Assembly: GCA_963920635.1 (NCBI GenBank)
Contig: OY987308.1
Span: 5,026,225 to 5,090,224 of the forward strand
Length of the DNA stretch: 64,000 nt
Direction: 5' to 3'
Origin: Pseudeuparius sepicola
Taxonomy: Eukaryota > Arthropoda > Insecta > Coleoptera > Anthribidae
Under the pieces are notes generated by a model that was not told where the DNA came from, made no database searches, and saw only the letters and a list, made by a program, of their open reading frames with translations. Made by a program: the position numbers and the translations under genes. This document shows positions 11,672-23,430 of this stretch, piece after piece. Numbering within the stretch: the stretch's first letter is position 1; each line of letters starts with the position of its first letter.

Positions 11672-12008
11672 GAGGGGTTGCCGACAGCGAAAGTGACGTT
11701 AGATTTCGTACTTTTTTAAGTTGTATAACATAAAATCTAATAACATTTTACCTGGCAAAAATTTAGTACAAACATCTCTGTCTTCATTTTAATCATAAGA
11801 TCTTACAAGCAGAGTTTTGTTTTATAGGTTATGAAAACCTTGGGGAAAATAATAATTCCATTGCATATGCTTTTAAGATCTTATGATTAAAATGAAGACA
11901 GAGCTGTTTGTACTAAATTTTTGCCAGGTAGAATGTTATTAGATTTTATGCTATACAACTTAAAAAAATACGAAATCTAACCTCACTTTCGCTGTCGGCA
12001 ACCCCCTC
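11672..12008. mobile_element. Nearly perfect palindromic MITE with TTAA duplication
   Basis: The two halves are near-perfect inverted copies of about 150 bp starting GAGGGGTTGCCGACAGCGAA, with a short spacer near 11820-11865. TTAA flanks both sides (11668-11671, 12009-12012), the target duplication of piggyBac-type elements, though other TTAA users exist. A transcript would fold into one long hairpin. Confidence 0.8.
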
Positions 12009-12157
12009 TTAACAAGCACTTCTTTAACTGAATGGTGAGGCCACAGGACTAGTAATTCGTTATTATGAAGATTATTACACGATCTACTCCATAGTGTATT
12101 TAAATTCAAAGTATTTACCTACCTAATATGAAATTGTCGGTAGCAGGAAAAATGTTA

Positions 12158-12283
12158 TACATTGCTCGATACGTAAGCTCTTTTTGGTCTCGGAGAGAGT
12201 TTTAAGACCCGAGGCAACACGGGCATTAAACAACCTCCTCGGCCAAAAAAGTGCGCTTACCTACGCATCTCGCAATGTAAATA
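12158..12283. repeat. Short inverted-repeat element
   Basis: The left side (attgctcgatacgtaagc) pairs with the right side (gcttacctacgcatctcgca, read in complement) and continues through a TTTTTGG/CCAAAAA stem. The unit is about 125 bp with imperfect pairing. It could be a small MITE or a structured RNA remnant; nothing favours RNA beyond the fold. Confidence 0.4.
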
Positions 12284-12707
12284 ACTATTTAATACAGCAC
12301 ACTCTTTTCAAACATTATCAACAATATCAAGACTGCGATACTTAGACTATAATAAGACGGATAGACAAGGATGGGAAGTTCTCGTTGATCTTTCTAAACA
12401 AAGCTTGCGTGGTGCTGTAGTTTTTATAGATGTGCCGCCCATATTAGTTTATACATGGTGCCGCCGCCCACCAGGGGCGCCACCGCCAATGAGCTACTTG
12501 ACGTCACAACCAAGGAAGGCGCGTTACAAGAATGATTTGAATTATGCAGTTTTTAATTGGTTATGTTTATTACATAAAAATAAAAAATGAGTTTTTTTGT
12601 GAACTGTGGTTCATTTAATAGCAATCAATTACGTTTGAGAGTAATATTTTTCAAATATAATTTTTGTGCAAGTTCCCCATTGCCATCATTGTTGTGGGAG
12701 TTCTTTT

Positions 12708-14175
12708 TTATTCGGATACGTTGCAATACTCGTTCAGAGTTGAACGTTCCTCCTCGGTATCGACGGATTGCGTTTCAGACACCGCTTCACATTTTGCCGT
12801 CTTAGATGCTGCTTCCACGTGCAATGAGAATTCTCGTTTTTCCATGATATCATTTATATATTGTTTCCGATGTACTTTTTCCACATGATTTCTAATTACA
12901 CTCTTTTGGAAATTGTAATAGGCACAGTGTGGACACTTGAACGGTTCTACATCTTTCATATTATGTTTCTTATAGAGGTGTACTGTAAGTGCCAGTCGGT
13001 ACCTGCAAGAATACTCGCATATTTTGCAACTAAATCTTGGTTTGAATGCATGAATAATCATTTCATGTTGTTTGACATACTTCTTGTGGAATGAACTGAA
13101 GTCACAACTAGCGCACTTGTATGGTATACATGAGGAATCCCTGTGAACTTCAACTTGATGCTTTTGCAAGGCTGGCTGATTATTGGCTTTGAAAGAACAC
13201 TTTTGACAAGCGAAGTTTTTTTCGTGCATCGAGTTAATATGCGATTTCAAATTCCCCTTTTTAAATGTGTGAAAATCGCAATGCGGACATTTGAAAGGCT
13301 CCCCACCTTTGACATCATGTTTCTTATAGAGGTGTGCCGTGAGTGTTGGTTGGTACTTGCAAGAATACTCGCAGATTTTGCAACTAAATCTTGGTTTGAA
13401 TGAATGAACCCTCATTTCATGTAGCTTGACACGGGACTTGTAGAACGAACTGTATTCACACTTAGGGCACTTGTATGGCGTACACGAGAAATCACCGTGA
13501 ACCTCAGCTTGATGCTTTTGCAAGGCTGGCTGATTATTTGCTTTGAAAGAACACTTTTGACAAGCGAAGTTTTTTTCGTGCATCGAGTTAATATGCGATT
13601 TCAAATTCGCCTTTTTAAATGTGTGAAAATCGCAATGCAGACATTTAAAAGGCTCTACATCTTTTATATTATGTTTATTGTAGAGGTGTGCTGTGAGTGT
13701 TGGTTGGTACTTGCAGGAGTACTCACACATTTTGCAAGTAAATCTCGGTTTCAAGGCATGAACATTCAGTTCATGTAGTTTGAGACTGTTTTTGTAGAAT
13801 GAGCTGAAGTCACACCTAGGACACTTGTGCGGTTTATATGAGGAATCACCGTGAACCTCAGCTTGGTGCATCAGCAACCTCGATGGAGTATTAACTTTAA
13901 ATGAACACTGTTTGCAACTGAAGTTTTTCTCATGTTTGGATCTCCTATGCCTCTTAAGGTTTTCGTTAAAAAATGTAATATATGGACAGTGTTGACATTT
14001 CAATGGCTCCTCGTCTTTCAGTTCATGTTTCTTACAGAGGTGTGCTTTGTGCGATACTTGCTCCTTGCAAGAGTACTGGCAAAATTCACAGCTAAAGTGT
14101 CTTTTGGGAGCACTCACACTCTTTTTGTGTTGTTTCACTTTATGCTTTTTGTCTGAACTGTCAACGCAGATAACA
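12708..14175 (-). CDS. Family B zinc-finger terminal exon, copy B1 (open)
   Basis: The minus-strand exon follows a ttcttttgcag acceptor at 14175 and stays open to the stop at 12708. It encodes a short basic lead (DSSDKKHKVKQHKKS) followed by about 14 C2H2 fingers and an acidic tail without fingers. Fingers repeat in a fixed order of four types (EYSCKYQ, DFHTFKK, SFKANNQ, SSFYK), a higher-order unit of about 118 residues (354 nt) repeated about three and a half times. Linkers are short and variable rather than TGEKP. The role inferred is nuclear DNA binding. The split first codon is completed by one base, the same phase as the family A exons. Upstream exons were not identified; the frame also runs on through the intron to 14234, but the acceptor and the paralogue at 21464 fix the exon start. 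Confidence 0.8.
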
Positions 14176-14935
14176 CTGCAAAAGAAGAAAATTTTCACAT
14201 AAATAAGTGCTGTAGGAAGTAGGTACATATGCAAGAGCTTATTATTGATAATGCAAAATCACAGTGCAACATCTTTGTAGAAAAAAAATGTATAAATTCA
14301 AAACTTAGAGTTAGAATATTATAGAAAATAATATACATTGTTGTAGTTCAGTGAACATTTTTTGAAACTCAAAAAAATGTTTTATGTATAAATGCATATT
14401 CCGAATATCAAACAAACAGTGTATAAATTAACTGGGTGTATTTGATTATGTGGCTACTTTGGGTCAGCTAAAGAAATGTTTTAAAAGGTTAGGTATTTCT
14501 GACTACGAAATAAAAAAAATTGTCAAATAAAATCCTAGGATAAACTTGACAGTTCCATAAAAAAGTGTTTTTTTAAATGTATCTTCTACAATCTTACCAC
14601 TGAATAAAAACATATTTGAGTTGAATGGAATTAATTTTATTACGTTACATAGTTTTAATATTCACATAAAATGTGTACAAAGGCTAATAAACCTTATTAT
14701 TTAAGAATCCACTGATCATTTTGATTTGGATTATTAGGTAATTCCAGTGATATAAAAGAATAGATGACTCACTCTAATACAAATAAATCGGTTTTATTTT
14801 GCTTCTACATTAGCGGATCGGGGAGGAGGGGGAAGAAGACGAGGTAATTTGTTTACATTGGCATTTCTTAAATTCAGTCTTTCCTATTTTGTAATGCATA
14901 ATAAATAGTTTTTTGATAAACTTGTATATTGTATA
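14176..14935. other. Intron sequence duplicated at 21465-23160
   Basis: Several blocks here (cttattattgataatgcaaaa; the tgttttatgtataaa region; gaatggaattaatttta near 14624; the aagaatccac-tgatcattttgat phrase near 14703) recur in order upstream of the B2 exon, where a hAT element separates them. This marks a segmental duplication that includes intron. Confidence 0.7.
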
Positions 14936-16388
14936 CGGGTGAGTTTTTTTTCGATGCCCATTATGGGGATCTCGGAAACTAGCAGAGCTAGAACAAAGGT
15001 TAAATGGGGAAAGAATTGCAGTTCTGAATGTTCAATCTAATGCCCCTTTTGGATTTTTAAAAAGTTCATGGCTCACTATATATTTTGTTAAGAGTGATTT
15101 TTGCTATTTCATCAGATCTCTGTAGCGCCGTTATTTCTGATTATACAGAAAAACTGTGGAAACAAAAATTGTAGATAATTTTGGACTTAATAAGAAAATC
15201 TAATTCAATTTTTTTATGTTGATTGTGTTTTTTGAGATATGACAAACTTGTGTTTTTTTTTAAGTAAATCATAGTTGGCTGTGGCCTTATCAAATCGGCC
15301 ATTTTTTGAGCTTTCCAAAGATATAATACCCGGCATAGTTATTATAAAAAATAAAACAGCTATGGCTAATTTTCTGATTTTTAATTTTCACATAGTCAGC
15401 CATGGAATATTTTCATAATTATTACGTTCTATTTTATAATTAGACATACTTCAAACTTTCTATAGTTTCGTTTTTAGCTATTAACAAAATGTAACAAAAT
15501 AAAACAAAAATTAAAAAACTCAAATTCAAATTATTATTTTAAAAGGTGTTCAAACAATCCACCATTATTATTTATGCAAATATTACATCTTTTTAAAACT
15601 GAATTTGTCGCCGTTCTTAGAGAGCGCCTGTCAATACTGGCAATTGCTTCTAAAACAGCTGCTCTTAATTCAACAATTGTCTCATACTTTATTTTGTACT
15701 GTTCCCCACAAAAAGAAATCCAAAACAGACAAATGGGGGGATCGGGGCGGCCAGGAAATAGGTCTATTTCTCCCTATCCAACTATTTGGATAGAGCTGAT
15801 CTAGGTAATTTCTTAGGGGCAAATATTGTGTGGTGGAGCTCCATCCTGATAATTTTTGTATTATTTTGTTACATTTTGTTACCAGATAAAAATAAAATAT
15901 TTGAAAGTTTGAAGTACGTCTTATTATAAAATAGAACGTAATAATTATGAAAATATTCCATTGCTGACTGAAAATTTTGAAAAAAATCAGAAAATTAGCC
16001 ATAGCTCTTTAATTTTTTATAATAACTATGCCGAGTATTATATCTTTGGAAAGCTCAAAAAATGGCCGATTTGATAAGGCTACAGCCAACTATGATTTAC
16101 ATTAAAAAAAAACACAAGTTTATGTCATAACTCAAAAATCACAAACAACATAAAAAATTGGATTAGATTATCTTATGAAGCCCAAAATTATCTACAATTT
16201 TTGTCTCTGCAGTTTTTCTCTAAAATCACTCTTTTCAAAATATCTAGTAAGAAATGAACTTTTTTAAAAATCCAAAAGGGGCATTAGATTGAGCATTCAA
16301 AACCGCAATTCTTTCCCCATTTAACCTTTGTTCTAGCTCTGCTAGTTTCCGAGATCCCCATAGTGGGCATCGAAAAAAACTCACCCTG
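14936..16388. mobile_element. Long-TIR Tc1/mariner-like element, copy 2
   Basis: Same family as 5761-7285, with TA flanks and arms of roughly 600 bp; the left tip reads CGGGTGAG instead of CAGGGTGAG. The right arm is shortened near 16215 and runs directly into the tandem end-units at 16389-17215. Confidence 0.75.
15560..15830 (-). pseudogene. Transposase C-terminal fragment with lost catalytic residue
   Basis: The minus strand reads NSWIGRNRPISWPPRSP, then HLSVLDFFLWG, then the usual C-terminal region. This piece has no stop across the motif, but the aspartate of SPDL is histidine here, which would remove the third catalytic residue. The N-terminal half of the enzyme is absent. Confidence 0.7.
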
Positions 16389-17215
16389 TATAAGAAGAAC
16401 CTTTTATTAAGCCCAAAATTATCTACAGTTTTTGTCTCTACAGTTTTTCTGTATAATCAGAAATAACGGCGCTACAGAGATCTGATAAAATAGCAAAAAA
16501 TCACTCTTTTCAAAATAACCAGTGAGCCTTGAACTTTTTTAAAAATCCAAAAGTGGCATTAGATTGAGCATTCAAAACTGCAATTCTTTCCCCATTTAAC
16601 CTTTGTTCTAGCTCTGCTAGTTTCCCAGATCCCCATAGTGGGCATCGAAAAAAACTCACCCTGTATAAGAAGAACCTTATTAAGCCCAAAATTATCTACA
16701 GTTTTTGTCTCTACAGTTTTTCTGTATAATCAGAAATAACGGCGCTACAGAGATCTGATAAAATAGCAAAAAATCACTCTTTTCAAAATAACCACTGAGC
16801 CTTGAACTTTTTTAAAAATCCAAAAGTGGCATTAGATTAAGCATTCAAAACTGCAATTCTTTCCCCATTTAACCTTTGTTCTAGCTCTGCTAGTTTCCCA
16901 GATCCCCATAGTGGGCATCGAAAAAAACTCACCCTGTATAAGAAGAACCTTATTAAGCCCAAAATTATCTACAGTTTTTGTCTCTACAGTTTTTCTGTAT
17001 AATCAGAAATAACGGCGCTACAGAGATCTGATAAAATAGCAAAAAATCACTCTTTTCAAAATAACCAGTGAGCCTTGAACTTTTTTAAAAATCCAAAAGT
17101 GGCATTAGATTGAGCATTCAAAACTGCAATTCTTTCCCCATTTAACCTTTGTTCTAGTTCTAGTTCTGCTAGTTTCCGAGATCCCCATAGTGATCAATCG
17201 AAAAAACTCACCCTG
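16389..17215. repeat. Three tandem ~275-bp units made from the transposon end
   Basis: Three head-to-tail copies have CTCACCCTGTA junctions near 16385, 16660, 16933 and 17212, giving periods of 275, 273 and 279 bp. Each unit is the terminal part of the inverted repeat joined through tataagaagaacctta. Units are nearly identical, so the expansion is recent or homogenised. Confidence 0.85.
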
Positions 17216-17984
17216 TATAACAAATTCGAAATCAATATCTCAATACATTTGAAAGATATTGCGGAAACACATACATTTTAAATACAGGGCAAGTTAAATA
17301 AAAGCTGGTAAAAATGAGATATCGTATTTTAGGAAGTTAATGAAATTATACTTAATACGTTTTGTTCAAATTTGGTGCAAGAGTGTTTGAGGTGGCTAAA
17401 TTTATTTATATTAGCTCGAATTTTTGGTGGAATCTTCTAAAATGATGAGCCGATTCTATTTTTTGCAAAGCCAACTTGGGTGATTGTCATTTAATCCTTC
17501 TGAAATGAAAAATAGTTAGAATGTACAGCATAAAATAACATTTGGAATGACTCACCAGAATTTTTTTTTAACACTGAACAAATAAAAAAGCCTACATTCT
17601 AAAGGTGTTTGTTCATAATCTAAAATCTGGAGGATAAAGAGAAAATTGGATACCTATATCTTTATTGCTAACTATAGAAGAACATAAAATTAACTGATAC
17701 AAGTTTGAGATCTTAAGTAAATAAGCAGAGGGTATATATAGCAACCAAAATACCAAAAAATAACTAATAAGTCTTAGTTGCAGCCTTGAGTGAAAGAATT
17801 TATTAACCTCTGTCGAATATAAGCGCCAACAATCTGGGCTGGTCGCAGATAATATTCGAAGGAATTCTATAATTATTATTATTGTCTAGTTTTAACTACT
17901 ACAAAACTGTAGGCACTTACATTACTTAACAGTCCAATGATCTTTACAAAATAGAGAATAAAACTTTATCATATGCCTATTCTA
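17216..17984. other. Non-coding spacer
   Basis: AT-rich, without an open frame or repeat that I can name. Confidence 0.5.
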
Positions 17985-20204
17985 CAGGGTGAGTTTTTTT
18001 CGATGCCCACTATGGGAATCTCGAAAACTAGCACAGCTAGAACAAAGGTTAAATGGGGAAAGAATTGCAGTTTTGAATACTCAATCTAATGCCCCTTTTG
18101 GATTTTTAAAAAAGTTCATGGCTCACTAGATATTTTGAAAAGAGTGATTTTTTGCTATTTCATCAGATCTCTGTAGCGCCGTTATTTCTGATTATACAGA
18201 AAAACTGTAGAGACAAAAATTGTAGATAATTTTGGGTTTAATAAGATAATCTAATCCAATTTTTTGTTGTTTGTGATTTTTGAGATATGACATAAACTTG
18301 TGTTTTTTTAAATGTAAATCATAGTTGGCTGTGGCCTTATAAAATCGGCCATTTTTTGAGCTTTCCAAGGATATAATACTCGGCATAGTTATTATAAAAA
18401 ATAAAAGCAATGGCTAATTTTCTGATTTTTTTTTAATTTTCACATAGTCAGCCATGGAATATTTTCATAATTACACTTTATTTTATAATAAGACATACTT
18501 CAAACTTTCAAATATTTTATTTTTAGCTGGTAACAAAATAAAATAAAAAATAAAAAGTTCAAATTATTATTACTTTAGAAGGTCACCTTTTAAAATAAAA
18601 AACAATCAAACAATCCACCATTATTATTTATGCAAATATTGCATCTTTTTAAAACTGAATTTGTCGCCTTTCTTAGAGAGCGCCTGTCAACACCGGCAAT
18701 TACTTCTAAAACAGCTGCTCTTAATTCAGTAATTGTCTCATACTTTATTTTGTACTGTTCCCCACAAAAGAAATCCAAAACAGACAAGTCGGGGGATCGG
18801 GGCTGCCAGGAATGCTCAATCTAATGCCCCTTTTGGATTTTTAAAAAAGTTCATGGCTCACTAGATATTTTGAAAAGAGTGATTTTTTGCTATTCCATCA
18901 GATCTCTGTAGCTCCGTTATTTCTGATTATATAGAAAAACTGTAGAGACAAAAATTGTAGATAATTTTGGGCTTAATAAGATAATCTAATCCAATTTTTT
19001 ATGTTTGTGATTTTTGAGATATGACATAAACTTGTGTTTTTTAAACGTAAATCATAGTTGGCTGTAAAATCGGGCATTTTTTGAGCTTTCCAAAGATATA
19101 ATACTCGGCATAGTTATTATAAAAAATAAAAGCAATGGCTAATTTTCTGTTTTTTTTTTAATTTTCACATAGTCAGCCATGGAATATTTTCATAATTACA
19201 TTTTATTTTATAATTAGACATACTTCAAACTTTCAAATATTTTATTTTTAGCTGGTAACAAAATAAAACAAAAAATAAAAAGTTCAAATTATTATTATTT
19301 TAGAAGGTCACCTTTTAAAATAAAAAACAATCAAACAATCCACCATTATTATTTATGCAAATATTGCATCTTTTTAAAACTGAATTTGTCGCCTTTCTTA
19401 GAGAGCGCCTGTCAATAACGGCAATTGCTTCTAAAACAGCTGCTCTTAATTCAGTAATTGTCTCATACTTTATTTTGTACTGTTCCCCACAAAAGAAATC
19501 CAAAACAGACAAGTCGGGGGATCGGGGCTGCCAGGAAATACATAGGTCTATTTCTCCCTATCCAACTATTTGGATAGAATTGATCTACATATGTAGGTAA
19601 TTTCTTACGGGCAAATAATTATGTGGTGGAACTCCATCATGATAATTTTTGTTTTATTTTGTTACATTTTGTTACCAGCTAAAAATAAAATATTTGAAAG
19701 TTTGAAGTATGTCGCAAATAGAACGCAATTATGAAAATATTTCATGGCCGACTGTGAAAATTTAAAAAAAATCAGAAAATTAGCCATAACTATTTTATTT
19801 TTTATGATAACTATGCCGAGTATTATAGAATCCGAATACCTTAATCAATGATTATAGGTATCTTCGGAAAGCTCAAAAAATGGCCGATTTGATAAGGCCA
19901 CAGCGAACTATGATTTACATTTAAAAAAACACAAGTTTGTCATATCTCAAAAATCACAAACAACATAAAAAATTGGATTAGATTATCTTATTAAGCCCAA
20001 AATTAGCTACAATTTTTGTCTCTACAGTTTTTCTGTATAATCAGAAATAACGACGCTACAGAGATCTGATGAAATAGCAAAAAATCACTCTTTTCAAAAT
20101 ATCTAGTGAGCCATGAACTTTTTTAAAAATCCAAAAGGGGCATTAGATTGAGCATTCAAAACTGCAATTCTTTCCCCATTTAACCTTTGTTCCAACTCAC
20201 CCTG
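17985..20204. mobile_element. Composite Tc1/mariner-like element, copies 3 and 4 fused
   Basis: It opens with TA-CAGGGTGAG at 17983 and closes with CACCCTG-TA at 20204. Near 18811 the sequence jumps from inside the transposase fragment back into the terminal repeat, which lacks its first ~100 bp, and then runs through a second full left arm, transposase fragment and right arm. The result is an internal duplication with two transposase remnants on the minus strand (18600-18810 and 19325-19620). Both show a one-base slip just after VLDFF. The right tip is also shortened. Confidence 0.75.
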
Positions 20205-20414
20205 TATATCATAACAAAGGTATAAATTGTAAAAACTGAAATGTAAAATATGTATCTACAAATACTTAAAGCTACATTGGAGTAAGTTGACATTTCAGAT
20301 ACATGGTGTTTTAAGTTTTAAGGCTACGCACCACTATCATTAGAATTCTTTAGAATTAAGAAATACACCACGTATTACAACAATATCGAAAAGAAACTGT
20401 AAAAAATCAAACTA

Positions 20415-20591
20415 CAGTGAAATCTCTCATAACCGGACACTCACGGTTCCGTTGGATTTGTCCGCTTATTAGAGGTGTCCGCCTAATAGAGTGCATAGAA
20501 AAACAACAAAATGAAATCAAATACAAAAAAACATGTCCGTTTAAAGGAGGTGTCCGCTTAATAGAGATGTCCGCAAGGAGAGGTTTCACTG
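20415..20591. mobile_element. Small TA-flanked MITE, pogo/Tigger-like
   Basis: Ends are CAGTGAAATCTCTC and GAGAGGTTTCACTG, with TA on each side (20413-20414, 20592-20593). The interior repeats the phrases gtccgcttattag / gtccgcttaatag. The size of 177 bp, TA duplication and end sequence fit non-autonomous pogo/Tigger-type elements; no coding sequence is present. Confidence 0.7.
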
Positions 20592-20639
20592 TATTAATTT
20601 TAAACGACTTTTTTTAGTAATACTTTCCCTTCTTAATTT

Positions 20640-21464
20640 TTTTATTCACCTTATCCAAGGATTGCGTTTCAGACACAGCTTCGCATTTTGTCGTCTTAGA
20701 TGCTGCTTCTACATGCAACGGTAATTCATCTTTTTCCACGATATCATTTAAAGTCTAGGTAGTACCATGCTCATGCTCCTTAATTTCATGCTTTCTCAGC
20801 CATGTTTTTTCTTAGTAGTATAAGAACACTTGTTGCAAATGAAAATATCTTGCTTCCAATGTATTTTTTCTACGTGATTTCTGTGTCGTAGGCACAGTGA
20901 GGACATTTTTTGAAAGGCGCCCCACCTTTGACATCATGTTTCTTATAGAGGTGTGCTGTGAGTATTGATTGGGACTTGCAAGAATACTCGCAGATTTTGC
21001 AACTAAATCTTGGTTTCAAGGCATGAACACTCATTTCATAATATTGTTTGAGATTGCTTTTTTGTGTGCCTGTGGTTTCTTGCAGAATTGGCAGCTAAAT
21101 CCATGTACCTCAGCTTGGTGCATCAGCAACCTCAATAGAGTATTAACTTTAAATGAACACTGTTTGCAACTAAAGTTTTTCTCATGTTTGGATCCCATAT
21201 GCTTGTTAAGGCTTTCCTTAAAAAATGTAATATATGGACAGTGTTGACATTTCAGTGGCTGTTCGTCTCACTCCGAGTTTCTTATAGAGGTGTGCTTTGT
21301 ACGATAATCCGTGCTTGCAAGAGTACTGGCAAAATTCGCAGCTAAAGTCTCTTTTGGGAGCACCCACACTCTTTTTGTGCAGTTTGACTTCATGCTTTTT
21401 GTCTGAACTATCATCGCAGATAGCATCTCCAGTAGCGGCGTCTCGATTTTCATCATCAAAGTCA
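20640..21464 (-). pseudogene. Family B zinc-finger terminal exon, copy B2 (broken)
   Basis: A paralogue of the exon at 12708-14175 starts after a ttttgcag acceptor at 21464 with an extra acidic segment (DFDDENRDAATGD) before the shared DSSDKKHEVKLHKKS lead. The first finger is intact, then the frame shifts near 21275. Later fingers survive only in pieces across frames, and the four-finger repeat is collapsed. The tail matching B1 (LHVEAASKT) is recognisable near 20700. A final finger-like piece with CNKCSYTTKK near 20800 has no equivalent in B1. It is non-functional as read. Confidence 0.8.
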
Positions 21465-21743
21465 CTGCAAAAGAAAATTTTCATATAAATAAGTGGCTGT
21501 AGGAAATGCACATGCAAGAGCTTATTATTGATAATGCAAAATAAGCACAGTGCAAGATTTTTGTAGCAAAAAAATGTGCAAAAGAACTATAAATTTATAA
21601 CTCAAATTTAAAAGAAAATATACATTATGTTGTAGTACAGTGACCATTTCTTGTAAACGTGAAAAAATGTTTTATGTATAAACTTTTTAATTAATATGTT
21701 ATATTCCGAATATCACATCGGCAGTGTCTAAATTAACTGATGC

Positions 21744-22955
21744 CAGAGCTGGGCAGATCTATTTAAAAAAGATCGTTTTAAAGATCTAAGATCGCGATCT
21801 TAGATCTAGATCTTTTTTGTTTCACTAAAGAACGATCTTTTTTAAAAAGATCGTTCGAAAAGATCTGATCTTTGATCTTAATTTGACGATCTTAGATCAT
21901 TTTAAAGATTTAAGATCTTTAAAAGGATCTAAGATCGTTATCAACGATCTAAGATCTTTTCCTAATTTTTTTCATTCATTTTTGAAATGTTTCTGTGATT
22001 TCTTTTATATAAAATAATGTTTTATTTTCGAAGAATAAAAAATAGTGCTCTAGGTTGTTGTAGGAATAAGAGTTTTTGTTTTTATATCTACATATTTGTA
22101 AAATATGTTCTCATTTTTATTGTAAATAGTTAGTTTTTGAAACGTTTCTGTGATTTTTTTTACAAAATAATGTAGGTAGAAAGGTAGGTATATATTTTTT
22201 AGAAGAATGAATAGTTTTGTACTAACAAGGATTTATCTTTTTATACATATAATCTACGTAATATTATTTCTAAAATATATGTATTACAAATTCAGTTACT
22301 TACGTTACTAACGAGCGTTCATTTAAAGCAGTTTACCTCAGATCTCTAGGTCTCAGCTAAAGTGCAAATTGTCAGTATTCGCGAAAATGACAAAAATAAT
22401 ATAAACAAACTGGCGTACATTTTACCTACGACTACAAGAACCTATTTTGAGATCAAATTTAAATGAATGCTTTATGTTAATTTGTATTTTATTTTCAATT
22501 ATCTATTTCTCAAAATTCCGAATCTTATAACTAAAGTTATAAAATTATAAATTGCATAAATAATCGGTGAACAAGTTTTTACAAGAAAAGTCTAATTCTC
22601 CATAGGTATATCAACTGATTGATTACGTAACCCGTAACCAGTTCAGTTAGAGTAGTAACTTTACGTAACTAGTTACGTAAAATTTTACTTTACACAACTA
22701 GTTATGTAAAACTGGACGTATTATCACTTGCTCAGGTTTTGAAAGATGTCACAAGTATTTACAGAAATCTATATCAATTAACTATATAATATGAATTTTT
22801 AGATCGTTTAGAAGATCTTAGATCTTTTTTAAATAGATCATTTTTAGACAATCTTTGATCTAAGATCGTTTTTGCATGAAAAGATCTATTTTTAAACGAT
22901 CTTAGATCTTTTTTTGAAAAACGATCGGATCTATGATCTAGATCTTTTTAAAAAA
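21744..22955. mobile_element. hAT element, second copy, right end missing
   Basis: It matches 9382-11134 from the CAGAGCTGGGCAGATC tip through the GATC-rich block, interior and right GATC-rich block. The terminal CCCAGCTCTG is absent: the sequence passes straight into intron DNA that matches B1's intron near 14605. The element sits in the B2 intron, and the B1 intron serves as the empty site. Some intron was lost with the right tip. A GC-rich interior segment (about 10060-10430 of copy 1) is missing here. Confidence 0.85.
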
Positions 22956-23269
22956 TAAAAACACATTAGAGTTCAATGGAATTAATTTATTGCTCACATA
23001 GGGTATGTACAAAAGCTAACCATCATACACTAGTTACCTATTAAGAATCCAGTGATCATTTTGATTTTTAAGTTATCTTTTGAATGGTGTTAGGGATTTT
23101 CTTTATGTGGATTATTAGGTAAGTCTATAGACTTTCGTTAGGAGAATCAGGTTATACAATAATAATAAGTGACATTATTCCCAATTGAGGCTTCTATTTA
23201 TTTTTCTATGTATACGGGACAACATCTACTAAGGGGGATTTTAAGGTTCTTAGAATGAAACATTTGAAA

Positions 23270-23430
23270 ACATGTCAACTGATAATTTATTTGTTCAGAA
23301 TGTTCTTTGAACTCGAGGTATTTTCACGATCCTCAACCTGATGTTTTCTCAGCTAGTATATTTTCTTACTTGTAAAAAAATCTTTCTTGCAAATACATAT
23401 ATCCCAATTATGATGTTTTTACAAGCTTTT
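23270..23430 (-). pseudogene. Isolated zinc-finger remnant
   Basis: The minus strand reads FFTSKKIY, a stop, then LRKHQVED, resembling the last finger-like piece of B2 near 20800 (CNKCSYTTKK then LRKHEIKEH). It has a stop and a lost cysteine spacing. It is likely debris from the same duplicated block. Confidence 0.4.

Noticed and set aside
12861..14156. Plus-strand frames across family B
   Set aside because: They are antisense shadows of the fingers on the minus strand and repeat with the same 354-nt period.
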